Below, in pieces: positions 16,115 to 25,160 of a stretch of 64,000 nt of DNA. The position numbers and the translations under genes are program-made. The stretch comes from Paenibacillus abyssi. Lineage in GTDB: Bacteria > Bacillota > Bacilli > Paenibacillales > Paenibacillaceae. The first letter of the stretch is position 1, and every line of letters begins with the position of its first letter. The notes under the pieces are model-generated. The model ran no database searches, had not been told where the DNA came from, and was given only the letters and a program-made list of their open reading frames with translations. Location: the NCBI RefSeq assembly GCF_014640295.1, contig NZ_BMGR01000010.1, positions 62,001-126,000 on the forward strand, given 5' to 3'.

Positions 16115-17329
16115 TTAAAGATGCAGCGAGAATTTACTGTGAAGTGCGCGTAATGCCCCCGCCATATCTTGCTGTCTCACAAGTACCCATATCGTACTGT
16201 TCGAGTCGGCTGATTGGAGGATTTGAATGTCTTGCTCTGTCAGCGCTTCAACAATCCGGGCCATTATGCCTGGAACGCCGTTCATTCCGCCGCCTATGAC
16301 AGACACCTTTGCGCAGCCTGATAATGTATGCGGAGCAAAGCCGCTCTGCTGTAGAACGGAGACCGCTTTGGGAGCGTCATCGTCAAATACAGTGTATACG
16401 GCAGCCCCTGGCGTTACGTTGATAAAATCGACGCTGATTCGATGGATTGCCATCGCTTGAAACACCTGCAGCTGAAGATCGCTCTGATTGTCCTTAGATG
16501 TAACAGAGATTTGCGTCACCCCTGATACATGGGCAATACCAGTCACGTGGCGGTCATTGACTGCCGATCCGGACGTTTTGGGGCCCAGATGGGTGACTAA
16601 CGTACCCTCATCCTCTGAAAACGTTGAACGAACCCGCAGCGGCAGACTCGCCGCCTGGGCGATTTCTACAGCTCTAGGATGAATCACCTTCGCTCCTTGC
16701 CTGGCCATGTTGCAAATTTCGGCATAGCTGACATTTGTTAAAGGTTTAGCATTTTCAACAATTCGCGGATCAGCCGTTAAAATGCCGTTGACATCCGTAT
16801 AGATGTCCACCCGTTCCGCCTTCAGAGCCGCGCCAAGCGCTGTCGCTGAAGTGTCGCTGCCGCCTCGTCCCAGTGTCGTCAGCTCCCCGGAATCGGATCT
16901 TCCTTGAAAACCGGCAACAATAACAAGAGATTGCTGATCCAGATGATGTTGAATCCGCTCGGGCTTTATCTCCAGAATCCGTGCATTGCCATATTGCCCG
17001 TCCGTTATGATACCGGCTTGGCCGCCTGTTAAAACAACCGCAGGAATCTGCCTTTCCCGCAGCAGACCGCAAAGCGTAACTGCAGAAATGATCTCCCCGC
17101 AGCAAAGAAGCAAATCCCGCTCCCTTGCAGGCAATGTGCTATTCTGAGCTCCAATTAAGGATAACAATGTATCTGTCGCATAAGGATCGCCGTTTCGGCC
17201 CATGGCCGAAACAACGATGACTAGTTGGTAATCTTGTTTCAGTTCTCTCTCGATATGACGGATAACATGTTCTCTGGCTCGTTCGGTAGAAAGGGAAGTG
17301 CCTCCAAACTTTTGAACCAATATTCGCAT
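16115..17329 (-). CDS. dapG: Aspartate kinase I (DapG type)
   Basis: DapG phosphorylates aspartate to start the aspartate pathway. The 404-aa protein has the amino-acid-kinase domain (KFGGTSLSTERAREHV at 7-22, GRGGSDTSATALGAALKAE near 150-170) and two C-terminal ACT domains (about 265-404) for feedback control. Position between asd and dapA is that of B. subtilis dapG, whose product is the DAP-inhibited isozyme. The inhibitor here cannot be read from sequence. Unlike lysC-type genes it shows no internal start producing a beta subunit that I could support. The ATG follows GGAGGATTAGCATC. The asd-dapG gap is about 65 bp, compatible with co-transcription. Confidence 0.94.
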   Translation of the reverse strand: MRILVQKFGGTSLSTERAREHVIRHIERELKQDYQLVIVVSAMGRNGDPYATDTLLSLIGAQNSTLPARERDLLLCCGEIISAVTLCGLLRERQIPAVVLTGGQAGIITDGQYGNARILEIKPERIQHHLDQQSLVIVAGFQGRSDSGELTTLGRGGSDTSATALGAALKAERVDIYTDVNGILTADPRIVENAKPLTNVSYAEICNMARQGAKVIHPRAVEIAQAASLPLRVRSTFSEDEGTLVTHLGPKTSGSAVNDRHVTGIAHVSGVTQISVTSKDNQSDLQLQVFQAMAIHRISVDFINVTPGAAVYTVFDDDAPKAVSVLQQSGFAPHTLSGCAKVSVIGGGMNGVPGIMARIVEALTEQDIQILQSADSNSTIWVLVRQQDMAGALRALHSKFSLHL

Positions 17330-17393
17330 GATGCTAATCCTCCGTAACGGACAGAAGCAACATCCGAACTCCGTTAAATGAAACCCGTGTTAT

Positions 17394-18434
17394 TTATTTT
17401 TGTCCGATCGCAATGTACTCGGCAATTTGAACCGCATTCCATGCCGCGCCCTTAAGCAGATTGTCTGATACGATCCACATATTCAAGCCAAGCGGGCTCC
17501 CTAAATCACGGCGCAATCGGCCAACAAAGACGTCTGGTTTACCTGCTGAATCGGTTGCGAGCGGATACTGCTGATTAGCTGGATCGTCTACAAGCGTAAT
17601 TCCCGGCGCTTCGGACAAAATGCGTTTTACGTCTTCCAGATCATACTCATTCTTGAATTCGACATATACCGATTCCGAATGACCATATACGACTGGAACA
17701 CGTACACAGGTTGCAGTGACGGCGATGGATTCGTCGCCCATAATTTTTTTTGTTTCCCGTACCATCTTCATTTCTTCCAGCGTATAACCATTATCTTGGA
17801 ACTTATCAATTTGCGGGATTACATTGAAGGCGATTTGATGTTTTACCGGCAAGGAGCCTACAGGCAAAATATCAGGATTGATATCATTGCCATCCAGCGC
17901 TTCCTTCGTTTGGCGCAGCATTTCATCAATCGCCCGGCTTCCTGCCCCGGAAACGGCTTGATAAGTGGAAACAATGATACGAGAGATTCCATAACGGTCG
18001 CTTAATGGTTTCAGTGCTGCGACCATTTGAATTGTCGAACAATTAGGATTTGCAATAATTCCTTTATGTTCGCTAACTTTATCTATATTGACCTCTGGAA
18101 CGATAAGAGGCGTTTCCGGATCCATGCGGAATGCATTCGTATTATCAATACATACAGCGCCATGGGCAACCGCGTGCGAGGCAAGTGCTTTACTGACGTC
18201 GCCGCCTGCACTAAACAGTGCGATCTCAATCCCTTTGAAGCTGTCCGGCGTTGCTTCCTCTACGATAAGCTCTTGACCTTTAAACGTAATTTTGGTTCCT
18301 GCGGAGCGCGCAGATGATAAAAGCTTCAGTTGGTTGATCGGGAAGTTACGCTCTTCAAGTAGTTTAAGAATTTGTTCCCCTACCGCACCTGTCGCCCCAA
18401 CCACGGCAACGTTAAACATTTTTTGGTTCGTCAT
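17394..18434 (-). CDS. asd: Aspartate-semialdehyde dehydrogenase
   Basis: Asd reduces aspartyl phosphate to the semialdehyde with NADPH. Key sites: the nucleotide-binding GATGAVGE at 13-20, the nucleophile Cys132 in IANPNCSTIQMVAA, and the C-terminal catalytic region VGRLRRDLGSPLGLNMWIVS. The 346-aa length is normal. It lies 57 bp downstream of dpaB in the dipicolinate/aspartate block. The ATG follows GGGGAGAG. A small hairpin in the gap (18466-18487) may partly separate it from the sporulation-specific dpaAB message, which would make sense because asd is also needed in vegetative cells. Confidence 0.96.
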   Translation of the reverse strand: MTNQKMFNVAVVGATGAVGEQILKLLEERNFPINQLKLLSSARSAGTKITFKGQELIVEEATPDSFKGIEIALFSAGGDVSKALASHAVAHGAVCIDNTNAFRMDPETPLIVPEVNIDKVSEHKGIIANPNCSTIQMVAALKPLSDRYGISRIIVSTYQAVSGAGSRAIDEMLRQTKEALDGNDINPDILPVGSLPVKHQIAFNVIPQIDKFQDNGYTLEEMKMVRETKKIMGDESIAVTATCVRVPVVYGHSESVYVEFKNEYDLEDVKRILSEAPGITLVDDPANQQYPLATDSAGKPDVFVGRLRRDLGSPLGLNMWIVSDNLLKGAAWNAVQIAEYIAIGQK

Positions 18435-18465
18435 TTAGTGCTCTCCCCACTTTCCAAACATTACA

Positions 18466-18487
18466 TTAAAAAATGAATCGCTTCATT
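18466..18487 (-). terminator. Small hairpin between dpaB and asd, possible weak terminator
   Basis: AATGAA, GNRA-type loop GCGA, TTCATT, then TTTTAA on the minus strand. The 6-bp AT-rich stem is weak, so partial termination or mRNA stabilisation is more likely than a full stop. Confidence 0.45.
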
Positions 18488-18491
18488 CCTG

Positions 18492-19085
18492 TTAATAACT
18501 ATATCGTTCAATGAGCATTGGCTGCAGTTGCTTTCCCTCCAGAGCGGCTTCGCAAGCCTCAAGGATCAAATCCATCCTGGCGACGAGCGAATTCGGCTTT
18601 TGCAGAGGATTATCCTGGCCGAATGGGACAAAGTAAATGTGTTTAGCTACCAGGAGCTTTGCGATATTGGATGCATTGAGACCTAATCCGTCATTTGTCG
18701 ACACGGCCAGTACAACTGGTCGTTGGTTACGCATCTGCGCCTTCGCGGCCATTAGCACAGCGCTGTCAGTCATAGCGTTGGCCAGCTTGCTCGTCGTGTT
18801 CCCCGTACATGGGGCGATCACCAAAACATCGAGCAGCTTAGATGGTCCCAGCGGTTCCGCTTGAACAATCGTTGAAATAAGCTCATTGCCTGTTATATCC
18901 TTCAGCTGACGCTGCCATTCTGCAGAAGTACCGAATCTGGTGTCCGTCGTCATAATTGTCTGCGTTACGATCGGTACAACGCTTGCGCCTGCATCGACAA
19001 ATCGTTTGATCTGTGGCATGACTTCCTCAAAAGTGCAATGAGAGCCTGATAAAGCATAACCGACCGTTTTGCCCTGCCAATTCAT
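18492..19085 (-). CDS. dpaB: Dipicolinate synthase subunit B
   Basis: DpaB (SpoVFB) is the flavoprotein-like subunit of dipicolinate synthase, which oxidises the DapA product to dipicolinic acid in the mother cell for spore core dehydration. The 197-aa protein has the UbiX/Dfp-like flavoprotein fold: GYALSGSHCTFEEVMPQIK near the N-terminus, LVIAPCTGNTTSKLANAMTD in the middle and KHIYFVPFGQDNP toward the end. The start ATG at 19085 overlaps the dpaA stop by 4 bp, giving tight coupling. The subunit pair and the locus match spoVFAB of B. subtilis. It presumably shares the sigma-K-type promoter upstream of dpaA. Confidence 0.95.
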   Translation of the reverse strand: MNWQGKTVGYALSGSHCTFEEVMPQIKRFVDAGASVVPIVTQTIMTTDTRFGTSAEWQRQLKDITGNELISTIVQAEPLGPSKLLDVLVIAPCTGNTTSKLANAMTDSAVLMAAKAQMRNQRPVVLAVSTNDGLGLNASNIAKLLVAKHIYFVPFGQDNPLQKPNSLVARMDLILEACEAALEGKQLQPMLIERYSY

Positions 19086-19981
19086 TGTCCATCCCCCCGT
19101 TGTCGTATATCATCCGAAATCAACCGACTTAAGCAATCCGCTAAGATACGTCCAGCTGTTTTCGGTGCGACGATACCGGGAAGTCCGGGAGCTAGCAACG
19201 CCTTGATTCCACGCTTTTCTGCAAAACGGAAATCCGTACCGCCAGGCTTGGAAGCCAGGTCGATAATAACGGCGCGGGCAGGCATTTTCGCAATAATTTG
19301 CGCTGTGACTATCATAGTCGGAATTGTATTAAAAAGCAAGTCAATATTGCCGCTTTCATGCATTAAATCCTTGATATAGAAGGGTTTAAAGCCCATCTCA
19401 AACGCCCTGGCATAATGCTCTTCCCGCCTCACTCCCATCTTCACTTTTGCCCCTAGGCCTTGCAATGTTCGCGCAAGTGTATATCCGGTTCTGCCTAATC
19501 CCAGCACTATGCACACGGAACCGTGAATCGTGATGTCCGTGTTTTGAATCGCCATCATGACAGCCCCTTCCGCCGTCGGAATAGAGTTGTAGATCGCCAC
19601 ATCGTCACGGTCAAGCAATTCAATCAACCGGATGCCGTGATTCTCGCATAGGTGCCGCAAATAAGGTTTTGCCATGCCCGTATACACTTTGCAATGTTTC
19701 TGAAGCTTTGAAACATGCTCATCCAGCAGCTTTAGCGCGCGATCACTGAACACAGCGGTTACTTCCCCATCATCATCCGTTCCTACAACAGGCAGGATCA
19801 AAACATCAATCCGTTCGAGCACATCATCGCGCAGTTCAACATGAATCGCTCCTTCAAGCGGGGTAAGCAGTCCATCGAACCCGCTTAGCATCACGCTCGC
19901 ATCCAATTCGCTGAGCTTGCGGATTACTTCAAGCTGCCTCGCATCACCACCGAGCACCAACACCTGCGTCCCTGTCAGCAT
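19082..19981 (-). CDS. dpaA: Dipicolinate synthase subunit A
   Basis: DpaA (SpoVFA) is the NAD(P)-dependent subunit of dipicolinate synthase. The 299-aa protein begins with a dinucleotide-like region (VLVLGGDARQLEVIRKLSEL) and holds a Rossmann fold at about 150-250 with VCIVLGLGRTGYTLARTLQG. The C-terminus contains FRFAEKRGIKALLAPGLPG, typical of this family. With dpaB it makes DPA in the mother cell; the DPA is then imported into the forespore. The ATG follows AAAGGAGTGAG, and a candidate sigma-K promoter lies at 20018-20046. In B. subtilis ymxH lies between mlpA and spoVFA; here that gene is missing and dut is there instead. Confidence 0.95.
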   Translation of the reverse strand: MLTGTQVLVLGGDARQLEVIRKLSELDASVMLSGFDGLLTPLEGAIHVELRDDVLERIDVLILPVVGTDDDGEVTAVFSDRALKLLDEHVSKLQKHCKVYTGMAKPYLRHLCENHGIRLIELLDRDDVAIYNSIPTAEGAVMMAIQNTDITIHGSVCIVLGLGRTGYTLARTLQGLGAKVKMGVRREEHYARAFEMGFKPFYIKDLMHESGNIDLLFNTIPTMIVTAQIIAKMPARAVIIDLASKPGGTDFRFAEKRGIKALLAPGLPGIVAPKTAGRILADCLSRLISDDIRQRGDGQ

Positions 19982-20017
19982 CTTGGCTCACTCCTTTCTG
20001 CGCACTTGGATATACAT

Positions 20018-20046
20018 CATCTTATGCTTGCGCCCAGAAGGGGGTG
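20018..20046 (-). promoter_or_regulatory. Candidate sigma-K promoter of dpaAB
   Basis: The minus strand reads CACC, 16 nt, then CATAAGATG, close to the sigma-K pattern AC...CATAnnnTA with one mismatch at the end of the -10. It lies about 40 nt upstream of dpaA. spoVFAB is a sigma-K target in B. subtilis. Confidence 0.45.
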
Positions 20047-20089
20047 AAAAACAAAAAAAGCCATTGCGAAAAACTCGCAAGGCTTTTTT
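20047..20089 (-). terminator. Terminator after dut, bidirectional in form
   Basis: AAAAAAGCC-TTGCGA and TCGCAATGGCTTTTTT pair with one bulge; T runs follow on both strands. It lies 16 bp past the dut stop and shields dpaAB from upstream transcription. Confidence 0.9.
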
Positions 20090-20104
20090 GAAACCCTATA
20101 TACT

Positions 20105-20548
20105 TTACTTGCCGGTGTGGCCGAAACCGCCGGCACCACGGACGGTATCGGAGAGCTCACTGACTTCCTCAACCGTTACTTGAGGCACGACTTGAAATAC
20201 CATCTGTGCGATTCGCTCGCCGCGGGTAATCGAGAATGGCTCTTGGCCAAGGTTGATCAACAGCACTTTGACTTCACCGCGGTAATCCGCATCGATCGTT
20301 CCCGGCGTGTTCAGGCACGTGATTCCATGTTTGTATGCAAGGCCGCTGCGGGGACGGATCTGGGCCTCAAGCTCCTGCGGCATGGCCATCGCAAATCCGG
20401 TCGGAATGAGCTTACGCTCACCCGGTGCCAGAATGACTTCTTCTGTGACCGCTGCATGAAGATCGAATCCGCTGGCCCACTCAGACATTTTCTGAGGAAG
20501 CGTGACGTCCTCATTACCCGGCAGTCGTTTAAATTGAACTGGATACAA
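20105..20548 (-). CDS. dut: dUTP diphosphatase
   Basis: A 147-aa trimeric dUTPase that keeps uracil out of DNA and supplies dUMP. All five motifs are present: I ASGFDLHA, II RPRSGLAYKHG, III NTPGTIDADYRGEV, IV RGERIAQMVF, V RGAGGFGHTG. The start is a TTG at 20548 after GGGAGGAATAG; the first 20 bp overlap the mlpA 3' end, so it is co-transcribed with mlpA. In B. subtilis dUTPases are encoded elsewhere; its presence in the mlpA-dpaA interval is a local rearrangement. Base composition looks like the neighbours, so recent phage origin is not suggested. Confidence 0.96.
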   Translation of the reverse strand: MYPVQFKRLPGNEDVTLPQKMSEWASGFDLHAAVTEEVILAPGERKLIPTGFAMAMPQELEAQIRPRSGLAYKHGITCLNTPGTIDADYRGEVKVLLINLGQEPFSITRGERIAQMVFQVVPQVTVEEVSELSDTVRGAGGFGHTGK

Positions 20549-21794
20549 GACTATTCCTCCCTAATGCGGCTGCTGCTTTATCGCTTGATCCTACCATCGA
20601 AACGGCAAAAGGAACGGAGAGCATACGTTTGGTAATATCCTGTATATCCTCGATTGTTACGTTATCGATACGTTCAAGCATTTCGTCCAACGTGTAGTGC
20701 CTTCCCAGCATCAATTCATTTTTGCCGATTCGGTTCATTCGGCTGCTGGTGCTTTCCAGACTTAGAATGAGGCTGCCTTTAAGCTGCTCCTTACCGCGAT
20801 GCAGCTCAGAATCAGACAATCCATCCGTTAAAAGCTCGCCCATCATCTCAACGGTTAAATCTAACACTTCTTTCGTTTGCTTGGGAGCCGTACCTGCATA
20901 GATGGTGAAAAGTCCGCTATCCGCATAGGAGGTATGGTAAGAATATACCGAGTACGCGAGTCCCCGCTTCTCCCTGATTTCCTGGAATAAGCGGGAGCTC
21001 ATTCCGCCTCCGATTGCATTATTCAGAAGAATCATCGCATATAGTTTTGAATCAGAAATCGAGCAGCCTGGAAAAGACAAGCAGATATGATTCTGTTCGG
21101 TTTTCTTCTTGTGGAACAAATAATCGCCTCTAAAGCTCGGCTCGACAATGCCACTGCTCTCTCCACGGTTGCTGAAAGCTGAGAAATACTTCTCGAGGAG
21201 CTCCAATACCGCCTTTTCGTCCACATTGCCGGCAATGCTAATCACCGTATTGTCGATCCGGTAATGGGATTGCATAAACTGCTTCAGGGTATCGGAATCC
21301 ATCGCCTGGAGGCGGTCTTCCAAACCAAGAATTGAATATGCGAGCGGATGGTCGCCGAAAGCGGCTCTCGACGCTTCATCATGCACCTTGTCATCCGGTG
21401 TATCTTCATACATTGAGATTTCTTCCAAAATGACGTTTTTCTCTTTAGCCAGTTCCGCCGGATCAAACTGGGATTCGAAGAACATATCGGCCAGCGCTTC
21501 CACTGCAATCGGCAGGTGCTGATCGAGTACCTTCGCGAAATAACACGTATATTCCTTTGACGTAAAAGCATTTACATTACCGCCGATGCCGTCAAACAGA
21601 TCCGCAATATCTTTTGCGCTGCGCTGTTTGGTTCCTTTAAAAAGCATATGTTCGATAAAATGCGATATCCCGTTATTATCTGGCGTTTCGTTCCGGGATC
21701 CTGTCTTCACCCAAATGCCGAAGGAAACCGACCTGCATGTCGGAATGTTCTCCATCACAACGCGCAGTCCGTTCTTTAATGTATAATTATTCAC
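20529..21794 (-). CDS. mlpA: M16 family processing peptidase MlpA
   Basis: A 421-aa zinc peptidase related to mitochondrial processing peptidase. The inverted motif is intact: H45-F-I-E48-H49 in GISHFIEHMLFKGT, with the distal EKNVILEEISMYED. It begins with GTG at 21794 after AAGGAGGGG. No signal peptide is evident. In B. subtilis the gene (mlpA/ymxG) also follows pnp and ylxY and has been linked to control of extracellular protease levels. A third M16 family member in this window, it stands apart from the ymfF/ymfH pair and is expected to be active alone or as a homodimer. Confidence 0.92.
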   Translation of the reverse strand: MNNYTLKNGLRVVMENIPTCRSVSFGIWVKTGSRNETPDNNGISHFIEHMLFKGTKQRSAKDIADLFDGIGGNVNAFTSKEYTCYFAKVLDQHLPIAVEALADMFFESQFDPAELAKEKNVILEEISMYEDTPDDKVHDEASRAAFGDHPLAYSILGLEDRLQAMDSDTLKQFMQSHYRIDNTVISIAGNVDEKAVLELLEKYFSAFSNRGESSGIVEPSFRGDYLFHKKKTEQNHICLSFPGCSISDSKLYAMILLNNAIGGGMSSRLFQEIREKRGLAYSVYSYHTSYADSGLFTIYAGTAPKQTKEVLDLTVEMMGELLTDGLSDSELHRGKEQLKGSLILSLESTSSRMNRIGKNELMLGRHYTLDEMLERIDNVTIEDIQDITKRMLSVPFAVSMVGSSDKAAAALGRNSLVSSSI

Positions 21795-21836
21795 CGGGTC
21801 CCCTCCTTGTAAATCAATGATTTCACTATATCAGAA

Positions 21837-22829
21837 TTACGGCTCCGGCTCAACCGCAGGCACGCGTGTCTCGGATAACGTCTCGCTTACCGTCCCTAGT
21901 GCCAAGCCTTTGTTTTTAATTTCCCTGATGATGCCTGGCAGCGCCTGACTGGCAGATGAAGTAGGATGCATGAGAATTAACGCGCCCGGTTCAATGCGGA
22001 GCCTGATTTTGCGAATGATCCATTCCGGCGAAGGCTTCTGCCAATCTACGGTATCCAGCGTCCACAGTACGGTTTTTAGCCCTTGCTCTGCTGCAACCTC
22101 GACCGTCATTTGATTAAAATCTCCTGAAGGAGGAGCGAACCACTGATTATTCACCTTTAATGATTCTTGTAACAGCGCCTCTGTCTTTGCAATCTGTTGA
22201 TAGGCCGATGACCTGCTAAGCTTACTCATATCCGGATGGGAATAGGCATGATTGGACATCTCATGTCCGCGGCTCTGGATCAGCTTGGCCGTTTCGACAT
22301 TTCTTTTTAGCCAGCTGCCGTCAAAAAAGAAGGTGGCTTTAACACGCTCCTGATCCAGTACGTTCAGCATCGGCTCCAGATACTCGTTTCCCCATGCGAC
22401 ATTTATCATCAGCGCTGCCATCTTTTTATCCGGGTTGCCTTTGTAGATCGGATGGGGTCCCAAATCTTCCAAGCTTACTGCAGGCGGAACCTCACGATAG
22501 ATGTAACGAATCGGCTCATGCAAAGGAGCGGACTTGGCAATTCGGTACGTTTTTTCGACATCCACTTCTAATCCGTTATAACCAGGTATCGCTTTCCATA
22601 CGCGATCTACCTTCGCATCCACCGGCGGGATCCGTCTCTTAGCCGCTTCCTGCAATATTTGCTCATAAAGGGGTCCATTCAGCTTTTCTTCCCCGTCAAA
22701 AAAAGCGGAAACCGTTATGCCGGCCTGCTTAACATTTCTAACATATTCATTCAGACTGTCATTCATGCCGAACAATACCAGCATTGCTGCTAAACTGACG
22801 GTGATAAGCGTTATTTTTTTGCTGAACAT
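21837..22829 (-). CDS. ylxY: YlxY-like polysaccharide deacetylase-fold sporulation protein
   Basis: A 330-aa secreted or membrane-anchored protein of the YlxY family. An N-terminal TM/signal (about residues 5-24) is followed by an about 100-aa extracellular region and a NodB-homology domain (about 130-310). The usual TFDDG motif is replaced by INVAWGNEY, so the catalytic Asp pair is missing. The HxxxH motif is kept (SNHAYSHPDM). The family is thus suspected to be a degenerate deacetylase. I start at 22829 because GAGGAG precedes this ATG and the TM segment follows directly. A sigma-E-like promoter at 22855-22883 would place it in the mother cell. Confidence 0.87.
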   Translation of the reverse strand: MFSKKITLITVSLAAMLVLFGMNDSLNEYVRNVKQAGITVSAFFDGEEKLNGPLYEQILQEAAKRRIPPVDAKVDRVWKAIPGYNGLEVDVEKTYRIAKSAPLHEPIRYIYREVPPAVSLEDLGPHPIYKGNPDKKMAALMINVAWGNEYLEPMLNVLDQERVKATFFFDGSWLKRNVETAKLIQSRGHEMSNHAYSHPDMSKLSRSSAYQQIAKTEALLQESLKVNNQWFAPPSGDFNQMTVEVAAEQGLKTVLWTLDTVDWQKPSPEWIIRKIRLRIEPGALILMHPTSSASQALPGIIREIKNKGLALGTVSETLSETRVPAVEPEP

Positions 22830-22854
22830 CGTCCCAACTCCTCTCACTCCCTTC

Positions 22855-22883
22855 ATCCTATGAAGAGTGGGACGAGAATATGA
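22855..22883 (-). promoter_or_regulatory. Candidate sigma-E promoter of ylxY
   Basis: The minus strand reads TCATATT, 14 nt, then CATAGGAT. The -35 fits KMATATT exactly; the -10 differs from CATACAnT at two positions. It lies 26 nt upstream of the ATG, just after the pnp terminator. Confidence 0.5.
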
Positions 22884-22903
22884 AACGAAAACAGCAGGCA
22901 AAA

Positions 22904-22934
22904 CAAAAAAGAGACAGAGGGAATCTGACTCTTT
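22904..22934 (-). terminator. Rho-independent terminator after pnp
   Basis: AAAGAGTCAGA and TCTGTCTCTTT pair (one T-T mismatch) with a 5-nt loop, followed by TTTGTTTTG, 34 bp past the pnp stop. Confidence 0.88.
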
Positions 22935-22968
22935 GTCGTTATGTTATATAAGCTTTAAACAGCGCTGA

Positions 22969-25068
22969 TTATTCAGCAGGCACCTGTGCCGCTAATACTG
23001 CTTTGCGGGAGAGGTTGACACGTCCTTGTCCATCGATCTCTGTTACTTTTACCATGATCTTGTCTCCGACTTGGACAACATCTTCCGTCTTGGCAACGCG
23101 CTCTGCGGCAAGCTGGGAAATGTGTACGAGACCTTCCTTGCCCGGTAAAATCTCTACAAATGCGCCAAACTTCTCAACACGTTTAACCGTACCATCATAG
23201 ATTTCGCCAACTACGACTTCTTTGACGATGCCTTCGATGATTTGCTTCGCTTTCTGGTTCATCTCTTCGTTAGATGAAGCGATAAACACCGTACCATCCT
23301 GCTCGATGTCGATTTTCACGCCGGTTTCTTCAATAATCTTGTTGATAATTTTACCGCCTGCTCCGATAACATCGCGGATTTTATCCGGATTAATATGAAG
23401 AATAAGAATTTTGGGCGCGTATTGCGACAAGCTAGGACGAGGCTGCTGCATGATCTCAGTCATTTTGCCAAGGATGAACATCCGTCCTTCACGGGCTTGC
23501 TCAAGTGCTTGGGACAAAATAGCGCGGTCGATACCGGCAATTTTGATGTCCATTTGGATGGCCGTCACGCCTTCTGCAGTTCCCGCTACCTTGAAGTCCA
23601 TATCGCCAAGATGATCTTCCAGCCCTTGAATATCCGTCAGAATGGAGAAATGCTCGCCTTCCTTGATCAATCCCATTGCAACTCCGGCCACCGGTGCTTT
23701 AATCGGCACGCCGGCATCCATCATGGCAAGTGTGCTTGCGCAAATGCTTGCTTGCGACGAGGAACCATTGGATTCAAGAACCTCAGATACCAGGCGAATG
23801 GTATAAGGGAATTCATTTTCCGGCGGTATAACCTTCGACAATGCGCGCTCGCCAAGCGCTCCGTGTCCGATTTCGCGTCTTCCCGGGGCCCGCAGCGGCC
23901 TGGCTTCCCCAACGCTGAACGGAGGGAAGTTGTAATGATGCATGAAACGTTTAGTATCCTCAAGGCTGATGCCGTCCAAAATTTGAACATCGCCAAGTGC
24001 GCCAAGTGTACAAATACTAAGCGCTTGCGTCTGTCCGCGTGTGAACAAGCCAGAGCCATGCGTGCGCGGCAGCAGGGCAACATCACATTCGATTGGACGA
24101 ATTTCATTCAATGCTCGTCCGTCCGGACGAATTTTATCTACAGTAATCAACCTGCGAACTTCTTCTTTCACGATGTCGTGAAGAACTTCTTTGACATCAT
24201 CCATCAAATCAGGCGTTTCTGCATATACGGATTGGAAATGCTCTACTGTTTCGTTTTCAATCGCATCGATCGCGTCTTGTCTGGCATGCTTTTCATGAAT
24301 GCGAATCGCATCGACCAGTCGAGCCTGCGCATAATCGCGAACCGCTTGATTCACGTCTGCATTCACAGCGTGCAGCTGTACTTCCATCTTAGGCTTGCCT
24401 GCAATGCGAACAAGCTCTTCCTGTACATCTACGATCTTGCGAATTTCATCGTGACCGAACATGATGGCCTCGAGCATGATATCCTCAGAGATTTCATTCG
24501 CTTCGGCTTCAACCATCATGATGGCGTCTTTAGTGCCGGCTACGACAACGTAGATATCGCTTTTCTCTTCTTGTTCGATCGTTGGATTAATAATGAACTG
24601 TCCATCTACACGACCGACAATCACGCCTCCGACAGGGCCGTCAAACGGCACATCCGAGATTGAGAGCGCTGCGGATGTACCGATCATTGCAGCAATCTGC
24701 GGGGAACAATCCTGATCCACGCTCATAACCAGATCAAGAATCTGGACGTCATTGCGGAAGCCTTCCGGGAAAAGCGGACGAATCGGACGATCTGTCAGCC
24801 GGCTTGCAAGAATCGCCTTCTCGCTGGGACGGCCTTCTCTTTTAATAAATCCGCCAGGAATTTTACCAACCGCATATAACCGTTCTTCATAGTTAACGGT
24901 TAGCGGAAAGAAATCCAGGTCTTTAGGTGCAGACGATGCAGTAACGGTACACAATACAACGGTGTCACCATACTTCACTGTAACAGATGCGTTCGCTTGT
25001 TTGGCTAATCGTCCTGTTTCCAGTACGAGCTTGCGTCCGCCTAGCTGCATTTCAACTTGTTGTAACAT
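22969..25068 (-). CDS. pnp: Polyribonucleotide nucleotidyltransferase
   Basis: PNPase, a trimeric 3'-5' phosphorolytic exoribonuclease and part of the RNA degradosome-like network. The 699-aa protein shows two RNase PH domains separated by a helical linker (first from [20 protein letters not shown], second from about residue 310, [17 protein letters not shown]), then a KH domain (GxxG in [13 protein letters not shown], about 565) and an S1 domain (about 620-690, [20 protein letters not shown]). The ATG follows AGGAGGG. The leader contains an 8-bp stem-loop (25100-25130), of interest because E. coli pnp autoregulates through a leader hairpin. It follows rpsO, the widespread rpsO-pnp order. Confidence 0.97.
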   Translation of the reverse strand: MLQQVEMQLGGRKLVLETGRLAKQANASVTVKYGDTVVLCTVTASSAPKDLDFFPLTVNYEERLYAVGKIPGGFIKREGRPSEKAILASRLTDRPIRPLFPEGFRNDVQILDLVMSVDQDCSPQIAAMIGTSAALSISDVPFDGPVGGVIVGRVDGQFIINPTIEQEEKSDIYVVVAGTKDAIMMVEAEANEISEDIMLEAIMFGHDEIRKIVDVQEELVRIAGKPKMEVQLHAVNADVNQAVRDYAQARLVDAIRIHEKHARQDAIDAIENETVEHFQSVYAETPDLMDDVKEVLHDIVKEEVRRLITVDKIRPDGRALNEIRPIECDVALLPRTHGSGLFTRGQTQALSICTLGALGDVQILDGISLEDTKRFMHHYNFPPFSVGEARPLRAPGRREIGHGALGERALSKVIPPENEFPYTIRLVSEVLESNGSSSQASICASTLAMMDAGVPIKAPVAGVAMGLIKEGEHFSILTDIQGLEDHLGDMDFKVAGTAEGVTAIQMDIKIAGIDRAILSQALEQAREGRMFILGKMTEIMQQPRPSLSQYAPKILILHINPDKIRDVIGAGGKIINKIIEETGVKIDIEQDGTVFIASSNEEMNQKAKQIIEGIVKEVVVGEIYDGTVKRVEKFGAFVEILPGKEGLVHISQLAAERVAKTEDVVQVGDKIMVKVTEIDGQGRVNLSRKAVLAAQVPAE

Positions 25069-25099
25069 GGTATCCCTCCTGTCAATATTTCCATTCGAC

Positions 25100-25130
25100 A
25101 GCTTTCATGGCATTTCCTGCTTTGAAAGCT
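25100..25130 (-). other. Stem-loop in the pnp leader
   Basis: AGCTTTCA, a 15-nt loop, TGAAAGCT on the minus strand, ending about 30 nt upstream of the pnp ATG. There is no T tract, so it is not a terminator. It may be an RNase III or PNPase-responsive leader structure; this is speculative. Confidence 0.4.
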
Positions 25131-25160
25131 TATGTAAGCAAAAGTGCTGCCGTTATTTAC

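Noticed and set aside
17330-17393. AACGGA/TCCGTT inverted repeat between asd and dapG
   Set aside because: A 6-bp stem with an 18-nt loop and no U tract; within chance expectation.
23395-24663. 422-codon open frame on the plus strand
   Set aside because: It lies entirely antisense to pnp, has no recognisable domain, and its composition mirrors the pnp codons.
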